NCBI RefSeq assembly: GCF_005869875.1
Contig: NZ_VAWG01000002.1
Coordinates: forward strand, 1 to 64,000
Length of the DNA: 64,000 nt
Direction: 5' to 3'
Source: Paenibacillus pinistramenti
GTDB lineage: Bacteria; Bacillota; Bacilli; Paenibacillales; Paenibacillaceae
Below, piece after piece: positions 16,946-26,800 of the stretch. A program made the translations under genes and the position numbers. The first letter of the stretch is position 1. Every line of letters starts with the position of its first letter. A model generated the notes under the pieces. That model saw only the letters and a list, made by a program, of their open reading frames with translations. It did not search any database and was not told where the DNA came from.

Positions 16946-18274
16946 GTGAGTTACAGCAAAGAGGATATTTTGCGGATTGCAGAAGAAGAGAATGTTCGAT
17001 TTATCCGTCTTCAATTTACGGATCTGCTCGGTACAATCAAGAACGTGGAAATTCCGGTAAGCCAGCTTGAGAAAGCACTGGATAACAAAATGATGTTTGA
17101 CGGTTCTTCCATCGAAGGCTATGTGCGTATTGAGGAATCGGATATGTATCTGTACCCTGACCTGAGCACTTGGGTCATTTTCCCTTGGGTGACTTCAGAT
17201 CGGGTTGCACGTCTGATTTGTGACGTATATATGCCGGATGGAACTCCATTTGCTGGAGACCCGCGCGGTATTCTGAAACGTGCGCTTAAAGAAGCAGAAG
17301 AAATGGGCTATACTTCAATGAATGTAGGTCCGGAACCGGAATTTTTCCTGTTTAAGACTGATGATAAAGGGAACCCGACTCTTGAGCTGAATGACCAGGG
17401 CGGATATTTTGATTTGGCACCTACGGACCTGGGTGAGAACTGCCGCCGTGAAATTGTTATTTGTCTTGAGGAAATGGGCTTTGAAATCGAAGCATCCCAC
17501 CACGAAGTAGCTCCTGGCCAGCATGAAATCGACTTCAAATACGCCAATGCAGTTCAAGCAGCTGACCAAATTCAGACTTTTAAGCTTGTTGTAAAAACCA
17601 TTGCCCGCCAACACGGATTGCATGCTACATTCATGCCAAAACCGCTGTTCGGAGTGAATGGTTCCGGTATGCACTGCCATCAGTCCTTGTTCCGCGGCAA
17701 TGAGAATGCGTTCTATGATGAGAGCGACGATCTGGGCTTGAGCCAGGAAGCGCGTTATTACATGGCCGGTATTCTGAAACATGCCCGCGCATTTGCAGCA
17801 GTAACAAACCCGACTGTGAATTCCTACAAACGTCTGGTTCCAGGTTATGAAGCGCCTTGTTATGTAGCCTGGTCTGCCAGCAACCGCAGCCCGATGATCC
17901 GGATTCCGGCTTCCCGCGGTCTCAGCACACGTGTAGAGGTTCGGAACCCTGACCCGGCGGCAAATCCATATTTGGCATTGGCTGTTATGCTTAAGGCAGG
18001 TTTGGACGGCATTAAGAACGAACTGAAGCTTCCTGCTCCAATCGACCGTAACATCTATGTAATGTCTGAAGAGGAGCGTTTGGAAGAGGGTATTCCTAGC
18101 TTGCCGTCGGACTTGAAAGAAGCGCTCAGCGAGCTGATCCGCAGCGAAGTAGTTGTTAACGCACTTGGCGAGCACGCGGTTACTCACTTCTATGAGCTGA
18201 AAGAAATCGAGTGGGACATGTTCCGCACGCAAGTACATCAATGGGAACGCGATCAATATATGACTTTGTATTAA
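16946..18274 (+). CDS. glnA: Type I glutamine synthetase (GSI-alpha)
   Basis: Makes glutamine from glutamate, ammonia and ATP; dodecameric, cytosolic. The 442-residue length and the absence of the adenylylation-loop tyrosine segment fit Bacillus-type GSI-alpha. Motifs include [17 protein letters not shown] (with the arginine implicated in glutamine feedback in B. subtilis), GPEPEFFLF, the HE-containing [25 protein letters not shown] and [26 protein letters not shown] start at 16946 after AAGGAGAGGG. It shares the GlnR-controlled operon and ends at a strong terminator. Confidence 0.98.
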   Translation: MSYSKEDILRIAEEENVRFIRLQFTDLLGTIKNVEIPVSQLEKALDNKMMFDGSSIEGYVRIEESDMYLYPDLSTWVIFPWVTSDRVARLICDVYMPDGTPFAGDPRGILKRALKEAEEMGYTSMNVGPEPEFFLFKTDDKGNPTLELNDQGGYFDLAPTDLGENCRREIVICLEEMGFEIEASHHEVAPGQHEIDFKYANAVQAADQIQTFKLVVKTIARQHGLHATFMPKPLFGVNGSGMHCHQSLFRGNENAFYDESDDLGLSQEARYYMAGILKHARAFAAVTNPTVNSYKRLVPGYEAPCYVAWSASNRSPMIRIPASRGLSTRVEVRNPDPAANPYLALAVMLKAGLDGIKNELKLPAPIDRNIYVMSEEERLEEGIPSLPSDLKEALSELIRSEVVVNALGEHAVTHFYELKEIEWDMFRTQVHQWERDQYMTLY

Positions 18275-18280
18275 GTGGAC

Positions 18281-18316
18281 AAACCCTTGGGGCCGTAGGC
18301 CTCGGGGGTTTTTTAT
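18281..18316 (+). terminator. Intrinsic terminator of glnRA
   Basis: AACCCTTGGGGCC at 18282-18294 pairs with GGCCTCGGGGGTT at 18298-18310 around a GTA loop, followed by a T run. Confidence 0.95.
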
Positions 18317-18377
18317 TTGGTAAATCCTTTAATTTCTCCGCTGACGCTGACCAGTGAATTGTGAAATTTTATTGTAT

Positions 18378-18400
18378 ATGATAATGATAATTATTATCAT
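18378..18400 (+). promoter_or_regulatory. Fur box
   Basis: ATGATAATGATAATTATTATCAT (23 bases, listed in two overlapping halves TGATAATGAT and ATTATTATCAT) is a near-perfect Fur box containing the 7-1-7 core. It is followed at 18407-18412 by TATAAT, so Fur would block the promoter of the downstream reductase when iron is sufficient. Confidence 0.92.
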
Positions 18401-18487
18401 TTGGTGTATAATGGATTTACTGAAATCATAAGACGTAAACATACTGGAATGATAGATAAGTCTATGCGGAGAGAGAGGACGTACATA

Positions 18488-19534
18488 ATGTTGAACCCAT
18501 CACTTGAGCTGTATGATGTAACGATTATCGGGGGCGGCCCTGCCGGTATGTATTCGGCTTTCTACAGCGGAATGCGGGATATGAAGACCAAGCTGATTGA
18601 GGCGAACGACCGGCTTGGCGGCAGAATGCTTATTTATCCGGAGAAGATGATTTGGGATGTTGGGGGAGTTGGCCCCATCTTATGTGTTGATTTGATGGCG
18701 CAAATGGAGAAGCAGGCTAGAACCTTTGATCCAACCTTGATTTTTAATGAGCAGGTTACAGGGTACAGCCGCCTGGAGGACGGGACGATCTTGCTTACAA
18801 CAGCTTCGGGTCAGCAGCATTGGACCAAGACCGTGATTATGGCGATTGGTTACGGATTTCGTAAGCTGGCTAAGCTGGAAATTGAGGGTGCAGACCGCTT
18901 CGAAGTAAGCAATTTGCACTATACGGTTCAAGAGCTTGAAGTGTTTCGCGGTAAACGTGTTCTGGTCTCTGGCGGCGGAGATTCAGCGGTGGACTGGGCA
19001 AATGAGCTTGTCACCCTTGCTGAGAGTGTAACTGTTGTGCACCGCCGGGAAGAGTTTGGAGGACATGAGCGGAGCGTTGAGAAGATGAAGCAGTCTTCAA
19101 CTGTCATCAAAACACCTTATGTTCTTGAGAAGCTTCACAGCAATGATGGGGAGGCCATTGAGCAGGTAACCATCAGTCATACTGAGTCTGGAGAAACCGA
19201 GCAAATCGATGTAGATGCGATAATTGTCAGCCATGGAATGAAAACAGATTTTGGACCGATTCGGGATTGGGGATTGAATCTCGGCCAATGGTGGATTGAT
19301 GTGGATTCCAAGCTGGAGACGAATATTCCTGGTATCTTTGGCGCGGGTGATTTTGTCAATTATGACAGTAAAGTGCGCCTCATTGCAGGGACGTTTACGG
19401 ATGCCGTATTGGCCGTAAATAGTGCCAAGCTGTATATTGATCCAAGCGCCGAGCGGGTGGCCTATGTCTCTTCACACAACAGCCGCTTCAAAGAGAAGAA
19501 CCGTGCACTTGGTGTAGCGGTCGAAGAGGACTGA
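18488..19534 (+). CDS. Ferredoxin/flavodoxin-NADP reductase of the thioredoxin-reductase-like type (YcgT/YumC-like)
   Basis: FAD- and NADPH-binding reductase of 348 residues. It has the FAD motif [16 protein letters not shown] near the N-terminus, the NADPH motif [15 protein letters not shown] near 160, and the C-terminal FAD motif [11 protein letters not shown], but no CxxC redox disulfide, which separates it from thioredoxin reductase. B. subtilis YcgT, a Fur-regulated member, is the nearest functional parallel given the Fur box here; it would feed electrons to flavodoxin/ferredoxin or iron release. Start is ATG 18488; an in-frame TTG at 18401 lies inside the promoter and is not credible. 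Confidence 0.9.
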   Translation: MLNPSLELYDVTIIGGGPAGMYSAFYSGMRDMKTKLIEANDRLGGRMLIYPEKMIWDVGGVGPILCVDLMAQMEKQARTFDPTLIFNEQVTGYSRLEDGTILLTTASGQQHWTKTVIMAIGYGFRKLAKLEIEGADRFEVSNLHYTVQELEVFRGKRVLVSGGGDSAVDWANELVTLAESVTVVHRREEFGGHERSVEKMKQSSTVIKTPYVLEKLHSNDGEAIEQVTISHTESGETEQIDVDAIIVSHGMKTDFGPIRDWGLNLGQWWIDVDSKLETNIPGIFGAGDFVNYDSKVRLIAGTFTDAVLAVNSAKLYIDPSAERVAYVSSHNSRFKEKNRALGVAVEED

Positions 19535-19560
19535 GATCATTTTTAAATTCTAAAAAAATT

Positions 19561-19606
19561 AAACCCCATGGACGATCTGGCTCTGGCCAGCCCATGGGGT
19601 TTATTA
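19561..19606. terminator. Bidirectional terminator between convergent genes
   Basis: AAACCCCATGG at 19561-19571 pairs perfectly with CCATGGGGTTT at 19592-19602. A and T runs flank it on both sides, so it can serve both the reductase gene and the convergent yitT-like gene. Confidence 0.9.
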
Positions 19607-19625
19607 TTGTCTTGTACATACTTGT

Positions 19626-20498
19626 CTATTTCATATGTCCTCTCGCAAAACGACCGACAATTTCCGTGGACTGCACGACGTTCATAAAGGCATGAGGATC
19701 AGTTGTGAGTACAGCTTTTCGGACTGCCGCAAGCTCGTAACGGGTCGTAACGGTCATAAGGGTTGCATTGCCGACTTGGCTGTAACCCCCTTGGGAATCT
19801 ATGCAGGTAATGCCGTGATGAAGCTTGCGGAGCTCAGTGAGCATCCGGTCTTTTTCTCTGGTGATAATGAAGCAGGTCACTTTAATATGTCCAACATGTA
19901 TGGAATCCACGACTTTTCCTTTGATAAAGGTTGAAAGAAGGGAATAAAGGGCAAGATCCCAGTTCTTATAGAAGCCGAGCACAATAAAGACAAGCCCGTT
20001 CAGAACAAACAGAATGTTGCCGATAGGCAAGTCGTATTTTCGGGTAATGATGGAGCCGACAATATCAAATCCGCCAGTAGAACCGCCCACCCGCAGTGAA
20101 AATCCGATCCCGATCGCGGAGATAATCCCTCCTGCAACCGCACCTAGCGTAGGATCATGAGTAATATTAACTACAGGGATAACTGCCATAAACCAGGTTG
20201 TCGCAACTACCGAGATTAAGCTTAATACGATGTACCGCCGGCCAACAGCTTTCCAGCCCCAAATGATTAAGGGCACGTTAAGTACAAAATAAACGATCGA
20301 AATATTCCAGCCGGTCAAGTAACCAATAATAGAAGCAACGCCCGCTATACCGCCTGACAGCAATTGATGGGGGATCAGAAACAGGTTTAAACCGGCAGCA
20401 ACGAGCAATGCGGATAGAAGAATAATAACAACTTCCTGGGCAGGCTTGAGGGGAGCGGTCTTTCGTTTGATAAATTCTGAAGATCCTTGCAGATTCAA
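19626..20498 (-). CDS. YitT family integral membrane protein (DUF161 + DUF2179)
   Basis: A YitT-family protein of about 290 residues with five or six TM segments (for example VVIILLSALLVAAGLNLFLI and ISIVYFVLNVPLIIWGW) and a C-terminal soluble DUF2179 domain that begins near HVGHIKVTCFIITREK. Glycine-rich motifs GGIAGVASIIGYL and GGSTGGFDIVG are typical. Function is unknown in the family. Start choice is uncertain: the frame extends to TTG 20558 without a ribosome binding site, whereas TTG 20498 has AAAAAAGGA 9 bases upstream and gives a normal length. Confidence 0.88.
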   Translation of the reverse strand: MNLQGSSEFIKRKTAPLKPAQEVVIILLSALLVAAGLNLFLIPHQLLSGGIAGVASIIGYLTGWNISIVYFVLNVPLIIWGWKAVGRRYIVLSLISVVATTWFMAVIPVVNITHDPTLGAVAGGIISAIGIGFSLRVGGSTGGFDIVGSIITRKYDLPIGNILFVLNGLVFIVLGFYKNWDLALYSLLSTFIKGKVVDSIHVGHIKVTCFIITREKDRMLTELRKLHHGITCIDSQGGYSQVGNATLMTVTTRYELAAVRKAVLTTDPHAFMNVVQSTEIVGRFARGHMK

Positions 20499-20660
20499 TG
20501 GGTTCAATCCTTTTTTGTATAGTTTCACTCGCAGATAATGATAGAAATAAATTATCAATTCAGATAACTTTTTTTATCAATATACCACATCTTTAATAAA
20601 ATCTCTATTTATTATATCCCTCATGACCCTCGCTTAAAATCGTCCAGCTACTCAGGGAAT

Positions 20661-20703
20661 AAAAAAGCAGCCAATCTCCGGACCGGAGAAAGCTGCCTTT
20701 TAT
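20661..20703 (-). terminator. Intrinsic terminator of lexA
   Basis: Read on the minus strand, GCAGC and CTCCGG arms pair with CCGGAG and GCTGC around a single-base apex, followed by a run of six T. It lies 60 bases after the lexA stop. Confidence 0.88.
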
Positions 20704-20762
20704 GTAACGGTTAAAAATAAGTAAGCTGGATGCTCCAACAAACTAAATGAATAATTTCAGTT

Positions 20763-21389
20763 TCAATGGAAATCTCTGAATAAACCGATCACTTTACCCA
20801 AAATCGTCACATGCTTCAAGCGAAGCGGTTCAAAAGCGGGGTTCTCCGGCTGGAGCCGGATATGGTCCCTTTCCTTGTAAAAGGTTTTGACCGTCGCTTC
20901 ATCTTCTTCCGTCATTGCTACTACGATATCTCCATTTTCTGCGGTTTGCTGCTGCCGGACGATAACGTAATCCCCATTATGAATGCCTGCTTCGATCATA
21001 CTTTCCCCCATGACTGCAAGCATAAAAACCTCTTTATCGCCTACAAAATGGTTCGGCAGAGGAAAGTAATCCTCGATATTTTCTGTAGCTGTAATCGGAA
21101 CACCTGCAGTAACTTTGCCGACGACCGGAATTCTGGATACTGTCTGGGCAAACATGCTTGAATTCTCGGATTCCTCCTGCCCAAGCAGCTCGATCGCCCG
21201 CGGCTTTGTCGGGTCTCTGCGAATGAAGCCTTTCTTCTCCAAACGGTCAAGATGGCCGTGAACGGTTGAACTGGAGGCAAGCCCCACAGCCTCCCCAATC
21301 TCCCGAACAGATGGAGGATAACCTTTCAATCGGACTTCATTGCGTATAAATTCCAAGATCGCCTGCTGGCGGCTGGACACTTTCGACAT
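20763..21389 (-). CDS. lexA: SOS repressor LexA
   Basis: Repressor of DNA-damage genes that cleaves itself when RecA is activated. The 208-residue protein has the winged helix [15 protein letters not shown]...[17 protein letters not shown] (N-terminal third), the Ala-Gly cleavage site in KVTAGVP (near residue 94), and the catalytic Ser in GESMIEAG with the Lys in ATVKTFY. It is divergent from the yneA-like gene; the shared 196-base gap carries several LexA boxes, so autoregulation is expected. A terminator follows. Confidence 0.97.
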   Translation of the reverse strand: MSKVSSRQQAILEFIRNEVRLKGYPPSVREIGEAVGLASSSTVHGHLDRLEKKGFIRRDPTKPRAIELLGQEESENSSMFAQTVSRIPVVGKVTAGVPITATENIEDYFPLPNHFVGDKEVFMLAVMGESMIEAGIHNGDYVIVRQQQTAENGDIVVAMTEEDEATVKTFYKERDHIRLQPENPAFEPLRLKHVTILGKVIGLFRDFH

Positions 21390-21434
21390 AAGTGATCAAT
21401 CCCATCTTAGTAACGTTTGGAAAAATTATAACAT

Positions 21435-21448
21435 AGAACCTCCGTTCG
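21435..21448 (-). promoter_or_regulatory. LexA box 1
   Basis: On the minus strand the site reads CGAACGGAGGTTCT, matching the Gram-positive LexA consensus CGAAC-N4-GTTCK. It lies 46 bases before the lexA start. Confidence 0.85.
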
Positions 21449-21450
21449 TA

Positions 21451-21464
21451 CAAACGTAAGTTCT
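21451..21464 (+). promoter_or_regulatory. LexA box 2
   Basis: CAAACGTAAGTTCT matches CGAAC-N4-GTTCT with one mismatch. It is only two bases from box 1, suggesting side-by-side LexA dimers. Confidence 0.65.
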
Positions 21465-21496
21465 AAATAGAATAGAAATGAATATAATAAACAGGG

Positions 21497-21508
21497 GAAC
21501 AATTGTTC
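21497..21508. promoter_or_regulatory. LexA box 3
   Basis: GAACAATTGTTC is a perfect palindrome with the GAAC-N4-GTTC core of Gram-positive LexA sites; the outer C is replaced by G. Confidence 0.7.
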
Positions 21509-21562
21509 TGAAAAACTATTGATCGAAACACATGTTCGTGTTATATTGATTTCAGCAGAAAC

Positions 21563-21576
21563 AGAACAAATGTTTG
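21563..21576. promoter_or_regulatory. LexA box 4, next to the yneA start
   Basis: AGAACAAATGTTTG, read on the other strand CAAACATTTGTTCT, matches the LexA consensus with one mismatch. A further half-conserved site ending GTTCG lies at 21524-21537. This site overlaps the ribosome-binding region of the yneA-like gene. Confidence 0.6.
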
Positions 21577-21585
21577 GGAGTGGTT

Positions 21586-21975
21586 ATGATGTTGAAATAC
21601 AGTACATATAAGAGTATCTATTCGCCGCAGACTTCTCTTGCGTCTTCAACTGGCTCGGTAATTATATCTGATAAGAAGTCCTTTTCACGCTTGCCTCGTA
21701 AATCTCATGTTCGCATGCTGCTGGTAATAGCTGTTCTTGTTCTCTCGTTTACAGGTTTTATTACCGCTTTTGCATCATCGTCAACGCCAGCAAAGGATCC
21801 AGCCTATGAAACAATTGTTGTTATGTCCGGAGATACGCTTTGGAATATTGCCTTGACCCATAAGCCTGATGGCATGGATACCCGCAAATACGTACACAAA
21901 CTGATTGTATTGAATCATCTCTCAGACAGCGGGATTGCCGCCGGTGATGTTCTTAATCTACCTAACATTAACTGA
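21586..21975 (+). CDS. yneA: YneA-like SOS cell-division suppressor with LysM domain
   Basis: A 129-residue membrane-anchored protein: an N-terminal cytoplasmic stretch of about 45 residues, one TM segment (MLLVIAVLVLSFTGFITAF) and an extracellular LysM-like domain (VVMSGDTLWNIAL ... AAGDVLNLP). In B. subtilis, yneA is divergent from lexA, is LexA-controlled and blocks septation during DNA damage; the same arrangement here is the main argument. The cytoplasmic N-terminal extension is longer than in B. subtilis YneA. ATG 21586 or 21589 both fit GGGAG at 21576-21580. Confidence 0.85.
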   Translation: MMLKYSTYKSIYSPQTSLASSTGSVIISDKKSFSRLPRKSHVRMLLVIAVLVLSFTGFITAFASSSTPAKDPAYETIVVMSGDTLWNIALTHKPDGMDTRKYVHKLIVLNHLSDSGIAAGDVLNLPNIN

Positions 21976-22067
21976 TTACAGTTAATTAAGCAGAAATTGC
22001 GCTTGATCACCTAAATTCCGGCCAAGTAAATTTAATCAGTAGTGCTGAAATAGTGCTGAAAAATTCA

Positions 22068-22108
22068 GAGCTTGCTGCGGCCCTTTCGCGCCTTGACAAG
22101 CTCTTTTT
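22068..22108 (+). terminator. Intrinsic terminator after the yneA-like gene
   Basis: GAGCTTG at 22068-22074 pairs with CAAGCTC at 22097-22103, with an inner GCG/CGC pairing, followed by TTTTT. Confidence 0.8.
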
Positions 22109-22153
22109 GACATGTCAAAGTTAAGAGTAATGCCTTTAATGAAGGAGGACCAT

Positions 22154-22330
22154 ATGGACATCGATAGTTTGGTACAGCGCATTAACGAGTTGGCCCGCAA
22201 ACATAAAGCAGAAGGGCTTACTGAAGAGGAGAAGCTGGAACGCGCAGAGCTGCGTGAAATATATCTTGGCAACATCCGCAGAAACTTCCGTCAGCAGCTT
22301 GAATCGATTGAAATCGTTGATAAGAATTAG
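22154..22330 (+). CDS. ynzC: DUF896 small protein (YnzC-like)
   Basis: A 58-residue DUF896 protein: IDSLVQRINELARKHKAEG, then LTEEEKLERAELREIYL, typical of the two-helix YnzC fold that sits near lexA/yneA in B. subtilis. Its role is unknown, although B. subtilis ynzC is part of the SOS-regulated yneA region. ATG 22154 has GGAGGA 7 bases upstream; an in-frame ATG at 22112 lacks a site. Confidence 0.88.
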   Translation: MDIDSLVQRINELARKHKAEGLTEEEKLERAELREIYLGNIRRNFRQQLESIEIVDKN

Positions 22331-22371
22331 CCGGGATTATCCGGATACTCGGTCAGGGAGGAAGCAAGGGA

Positions 22372-22887
22372 ATGTCAAGATCATTTGAGAGAAAAGTAGA
22401 AAAGAACCGCCAAAAATATAACCTTAAGCAGGAGAAGAAGGGAGTAAAGCCCGGCGGCACTTTAGGGAGCAGAGGCGAAGGAACCATTTTTAAAGGGCGC
22501 AATATGCTCCTGCCGATGCTGTTTGTTTTCCTGGGCGCACTTTACGCCGCTATGGGATTTGTGGGCGGTACGGAGAGTATTAACACCCTTTACGTCATTA
22601 CGGTTGCCCTGTATTTTGTATTCGCGCTGATTATCTTCCTGAGAAAGCCCTATCTGCGAATTTACAAAAATAAACTTTTCACAACCAAATTTAACCGGGA
22701 CCGCAGCTTGGAAGCGGGTTCCATCGCAAAAATTAAATGGTCTGGCAAAACCATCACCATCGTGCCAAAAACAAAAGAGCCTGTTTGGACCTTTTCACGG
22801 AGCCGCAACCTCTTTGAAACAGATAAAATGGGAGAGGCATTGCAGCAATTCGCAGCTGCACACGGAGTAGTACTGGAGAAGAATTAA
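22372..22887 (+). CDS. Hypothetical membrane protein with two TM segments
   Basis: A 171-residue protein I do not recognise. The N-terminus is rich in Lys/Arg (about 1-40), followed by two TM segments (LLPMLFVFLGALYAAMGFV and LYVITVALYFVFALIIFL) and a cytoplasmic domain of about 75 residues that could be a PH-like beta fold (YLRIYKNKLFTTKF, KIKWSGKTITIV). GGGAGGAAG precedes the ATG by about 8 bases. It sits between ynzC and a HAD gene with short gaps, so it is probably co-transcribed with them. Confidence 0.8.
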   Translation: MSRSFERKVEKNRQKYNLKQEKKGVKPGGTLGSRGEGTIFKGRNMLLPMLFVFLGALYAAMGFVGGTESINTLYVITVALYFVFALIIFLRKPYLRIYKNKLFTTKFNRDRSLEAGSIAKIKWSGKTITIVPKTKEPVWTFSRSRNLFETDKMGEALQQFAAAHGVVLEKN

Positions 22888-22921
22888 CACCATTAATCGT
22901 CACGAACCGGGGGGAACGGGG

Positions 22922-23710
22922 ATGTCAGTGAAAGCAGTTTGTTTCGACCTTGATGATACACTTTTGTGGGATGAACGCAGTGTGAAAGAAACGTTTCATG
23001 CAGTTTGCTTGAGAGCGCAAGAAGAAACTGGAGTGGATGTTGACCAGCTGGAGGCTGCTGTACGTGCCGAAGCGAGAGCTTTGTACGAATCTTATGAGAC
23101 ATTTCCTTTCACTCAAATGATCGGTATTAATCCGTTTGAGGGCTTGTGGGCTAACTTTGACGGCGGGGAGCAGCCTGAGTTCAGAGCCCTGCAGAGCCTG
23201 GTGCCTTCTTACCGGAAGGAATCCTGGTACAGAGGCCTTAAAGCCTGCGGTATAGACAACGAAAGCCTGGCCGCTGAGTTAGGGGAGCTGTTTGCTTCTG
23301 AACGACGGTCACGGCCCTATACGTATGAAGAAACCTTTCAAGTGCTGATCGAGCTGAAAGGCAAGGTGAAACTTCTGCTGTTAACGAACGGGTGTCCTTC
23401 CCTGCAGCAGGAGAAGCTTAATGGAGTGCCTGAATTGCTGCCCTATTTCGATCACGTGATCATTTCCGGAAACTTTGGGCGCGGCAAGCCGGATGTGACG
23501 ATTTTTAAACGCGCTTTGGAGCTTCTGGGTACTTCATCTCAGGAAACCGTAATGGTTGGCGATAAGCTTACAACGGATATCAAGGGCGCACTGGCTGCCG
23601 GTATCCCGTCGGTGTGGATCAATCGTGACGGCAAGACTAGAAATGATGAAATCATTCCAGACTATGAAATTCGCCATCTTTCCGAGCTGATGGAGATCGT
23701 GGAAAGATAG
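22922..23710 (+). CDS. HAD family hydrolase (YsaA-like)
   Basis: Haloacid-dehalogenase-type phosphatase of 262 residues. Motif I is FDLDDTLLW near residue 9, motif II LLLTNG, motif III Lys in FGRGKPDVTIF and motif IV MVGDKLTTDIKGA, with a helical cap between motifs I and II. The substrate is unknown; small phosphorylated metabolites are usual. GGGGGGAACGGGG precedes ATG 22922. A terminator follows. Confidence 0.9.
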   Translation: MSVKAVCFDLDDTLLWDERSVKETFHAVCLRAQEETGVDVDQLEAAVRAEARALYESYETFPFTQMIGINPFEGLWANFDGGEQPEFRALQSLVPSYRKESWYRGLKACGIDNESLAAELGELFASERRSRPYTYEETFQVLIELKGKVKLLLLTNGCPSLQQEKLNGVPELLPYFDHVIISGNFGRGKPDVTIFKRALELLGTSSQETVMVGDKLTTDIKGALAAGIPSVWINRDGKTRNDEIIPDYEIRHLSELMEIVER

Positions 23711-23716
23711 GATAAG

Positions 23717-23760
23717 AGCCGCTGGCTGTCCTTGAGGACGGCTGGCGGCTTTTTATTTTG
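23717..23760 (+). terminator. Intrinsic terminator after the HAD gene
   Basis: AGCCGCTGGCTGTCC at 23717-23731 pairs (three G-U pairs) with GGACGGCTGGCGGCT at 23736-23750, then a T-rich run. Confidence 0.92.
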
Positions 23761-23863
23761 AGGAAGGGGATAGAAAATCTGACATGTTCAGTTGGAATTT
23801 TCTTTTCTTACACAATCGCTTCTGCTAAACTAAATGTTAATGTTTGAAGGGAGGTTATTGGGA

Positions 23864-26800
23864 TTGAATAAACCAAGTCTTGCAGAACGAATGAAAGAGA
23901 AAATTTTAATTCTTGACGGTGCCATGGGAACCATGATTCAGCAGGAAAATTTATCCCCAGATGACTTCGGAGGCGAGCAGCTGGACGGCTGTAACGAAAT
24001 GCTGGTACTGACAAGACCTGACGTCATTTCTCGAATTCATGAACAATACCTCGAAGCGGGTGCGGATCTCTTAGAGACCAACACATTCGGCGCGACCTCG
24101 GTCGTCTTGGCTGAATATGACATACCGGACAAGGCTAGAGAATTAAATACGGCAGCGGCAAGGCTTGCCGTTGAAGCCGCGAAGAAGTACAGTACGCCCG
24201 AACATCCCCGTTATGTCGCAGGTGCGATGGGGCCTACAACCAAAACGTTATCCGTGACCGGTGGCGTCACCTTCAGTGAGCTTGTGGCAAGCTATGAGGA
24301 GCAGGCAGCAGCTCTTATTGAGGCGGGAGTAGACGCTCTGCTGCTCGAGACATCACAGGATACACTGAATGTGAAGGCAGGGAGTATCGGGATCAGACAA
24401 GCTTTTTCGAATACGGGAATAACACTGCCTATTATGATTTCTGGCACCATCGAGCCGATGGGAACGACGCTTGCCGGCCAGAATATTGAAGCCTTTTATG
24501 TCTCGCTGGAGCATCTCCAGCCTATCTCCATCGGTTTGAACTGTGCGACCGGTCCGGAGTTCATGCGCGACCATATCCGGACCTTGTCCGAAATGTCCAA
24601 GACAGCTGTCAGCTGCTATCCAAACGCCGGTCTGCCGGATGAAAACGGCCACTATCATGAATCGCCAAATTCACTTGCTAGGAAAATTGGAGCCTTTGCC
24701 GAGCAGGGCTGGCTGAACATTGCCGGCGGCTGCTGCGGGACCACTCCTGAACATATTAAGGCCTTATCCGATGAGCTTTCGGCGTACAAGCCTCGTCCGA
24801 TCACCGGCGGACATCCGGCAGCTGTCTCAGGAATTGAGCCAGTCTACATTGAATCGGACAACCGTCCATACATGGTCGGGGAACGGACGAATGTATTAGG
24901 GTCCAGAAAGTTCAAACGGCTGATTGTGGAAGGAAAATACGAAGAAGCCTCTGAAATTGCACGGGCTCAGGTCAAGAACGGCGCCCAGGTCGTTGACGTG
25001 TGCGTACAGGATCCGGACCGGGATGAAACTATCGATATGGAGCAGTTCCTGGAGCTGGTGGTCAAGAAGGTTAAAGTTCCTTTGATGATCGATACAACAG
25101 ATCCTCAGGTTATTGATCTTGCGCTTCAATACTGCCAGGGGAAATCGATAATTAACTCCATTAACCTTGAAGATGGTGAAGAAAAATTCGAGCACGTCAC
25201 TCCAATCATTCATAAATATGGGGCGGCTGTCGTCGTCGGTACGATTGATGAGCGCGGACAAGCCATCACCCGCGAAGACAAGCTGGAAGTGGCCAAGCGC
25301 TCCTACGATCTGCTCGTTCACAAGTATGGCCTGCAGGCGGAGGACCTCATTTTCGACCCATTGGTATTCCCTGTAGGGACGGGGGATGAGCAGTACATTG
25401 GTTCTGCTAAAGAGACGGTGGAAGGGATCCGTTTGATTAAGCAAGCGATGCCGGAATGTCATACCATATTAGGGATCAGCAACGTTTCATTTGGTCTTCC
25501 GGAGGCTGGCCGCGAGGTGCTGAATTCCGTCTTCTTGTATGAGTGTACCAAAGCAGGACTGGATTACGCGATTGTCAACACGGAAAAAGTTGAACGGTAC
25601 GCTTCCATTCCTGAAGAGGAACGCAGACTAGCGGAGGAGCTTATCTACAACACGAATGATGAGACGCTTGCAGCGTTTGTCGCTGCTTTCCGCAACAAGA
25701 AGGTAGAGAAGAAAGAAAAGGTTATGAATCTGTCTCTGGAGGAGCGCTTGGCTTCTTACGTCGTGGAAGGGACAAAGGAAGGGCTGATTCCGGACCTTGA
25801 GGAAGCACTCGGACGCTATTCAGCGCTTGAAATTATTAATGGACCCCTGATGGCCGGGATGGAAGAGGTCGGCCGCCTGTTCAATAACAATGAGCTCATC
25901 GTGGCCGAGGTGCTGCAGAGTGCGGAGGTCATGAAGGCGTCTGTTGCTTACCTCGAAGGCTTTATGGAGAAGAATGAAACGTCGGTCAAAGGGAAAATTC
26001 TGCTTGCCACCGTCAAAGGCGACGTCCATGATATCGGAAAAAACCTGGTGGAAATCATCTTGTCCAATAACGGTTATCAGATTGTAAATTTGGGTATAAA
26101 AGTACCACCGGAGAGTATTATCGAAGCCTGCCGGAAGGAAAAAGTCGATGTGATTGGCTTATCCGGCCTGCTCGTAAAATCGGCTCAGCAAATGGTGACC
26201 ACCGCACAGGACCTGCGCAGCGCGGGGATCGATATACCGATTATGGTTGGCGGCGCCGCTTTGACCCGGAAATTTACGAAGACTCGAATCAGACCTGAAT
26301 ATGACGGTCTTGTCGTTTATGCCAAAGACGCGATGGACGGCCTTGATCTGGCGAACAAGCTGACGAATCCAGCGGCCCGCGAGAAGCTGCGACTGGACCT
26401 CGAAGCTGAGAAAGAGAGTGACAAGGCGCAGGCGGAAGCAGCACCGCTGCCTGAATTGACGCGTGCCGTACGCTCCCAAATCTCCGTTGACGCGCCTGTT
26501 TATATTCCGCCTGATTTGGAGCCGCATATTCTGAAAAATTATCCGCTGGGACATATTATTCCTTATGTAAACATGCAGATGCTGCTGGGGCACCATTTAG
26601 GTCTTAAAGGGAATGTGGAGCAGCTCCTGAATGCAGGTGACTCTAAAGCTGTGCAGCTTAAAGAGACCGTTGATCAGGTGATGCACGAAGCAGTAACGAA
26701 AGGCCTCATTCAGGCAAACGCGATGTACCGGTTCTTTCCGGCGCAGTCCCGCGGCAATGATGTCCTGATATATGATCCAAATGATCTGTCCAAAGTGCTG

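Noticed and set aside
23761-23863. SAM or cobalamin riboswitch before metH
   Set aside because: Only about 100 bases remain after the upstream terminator and none of the conserved cores is present.
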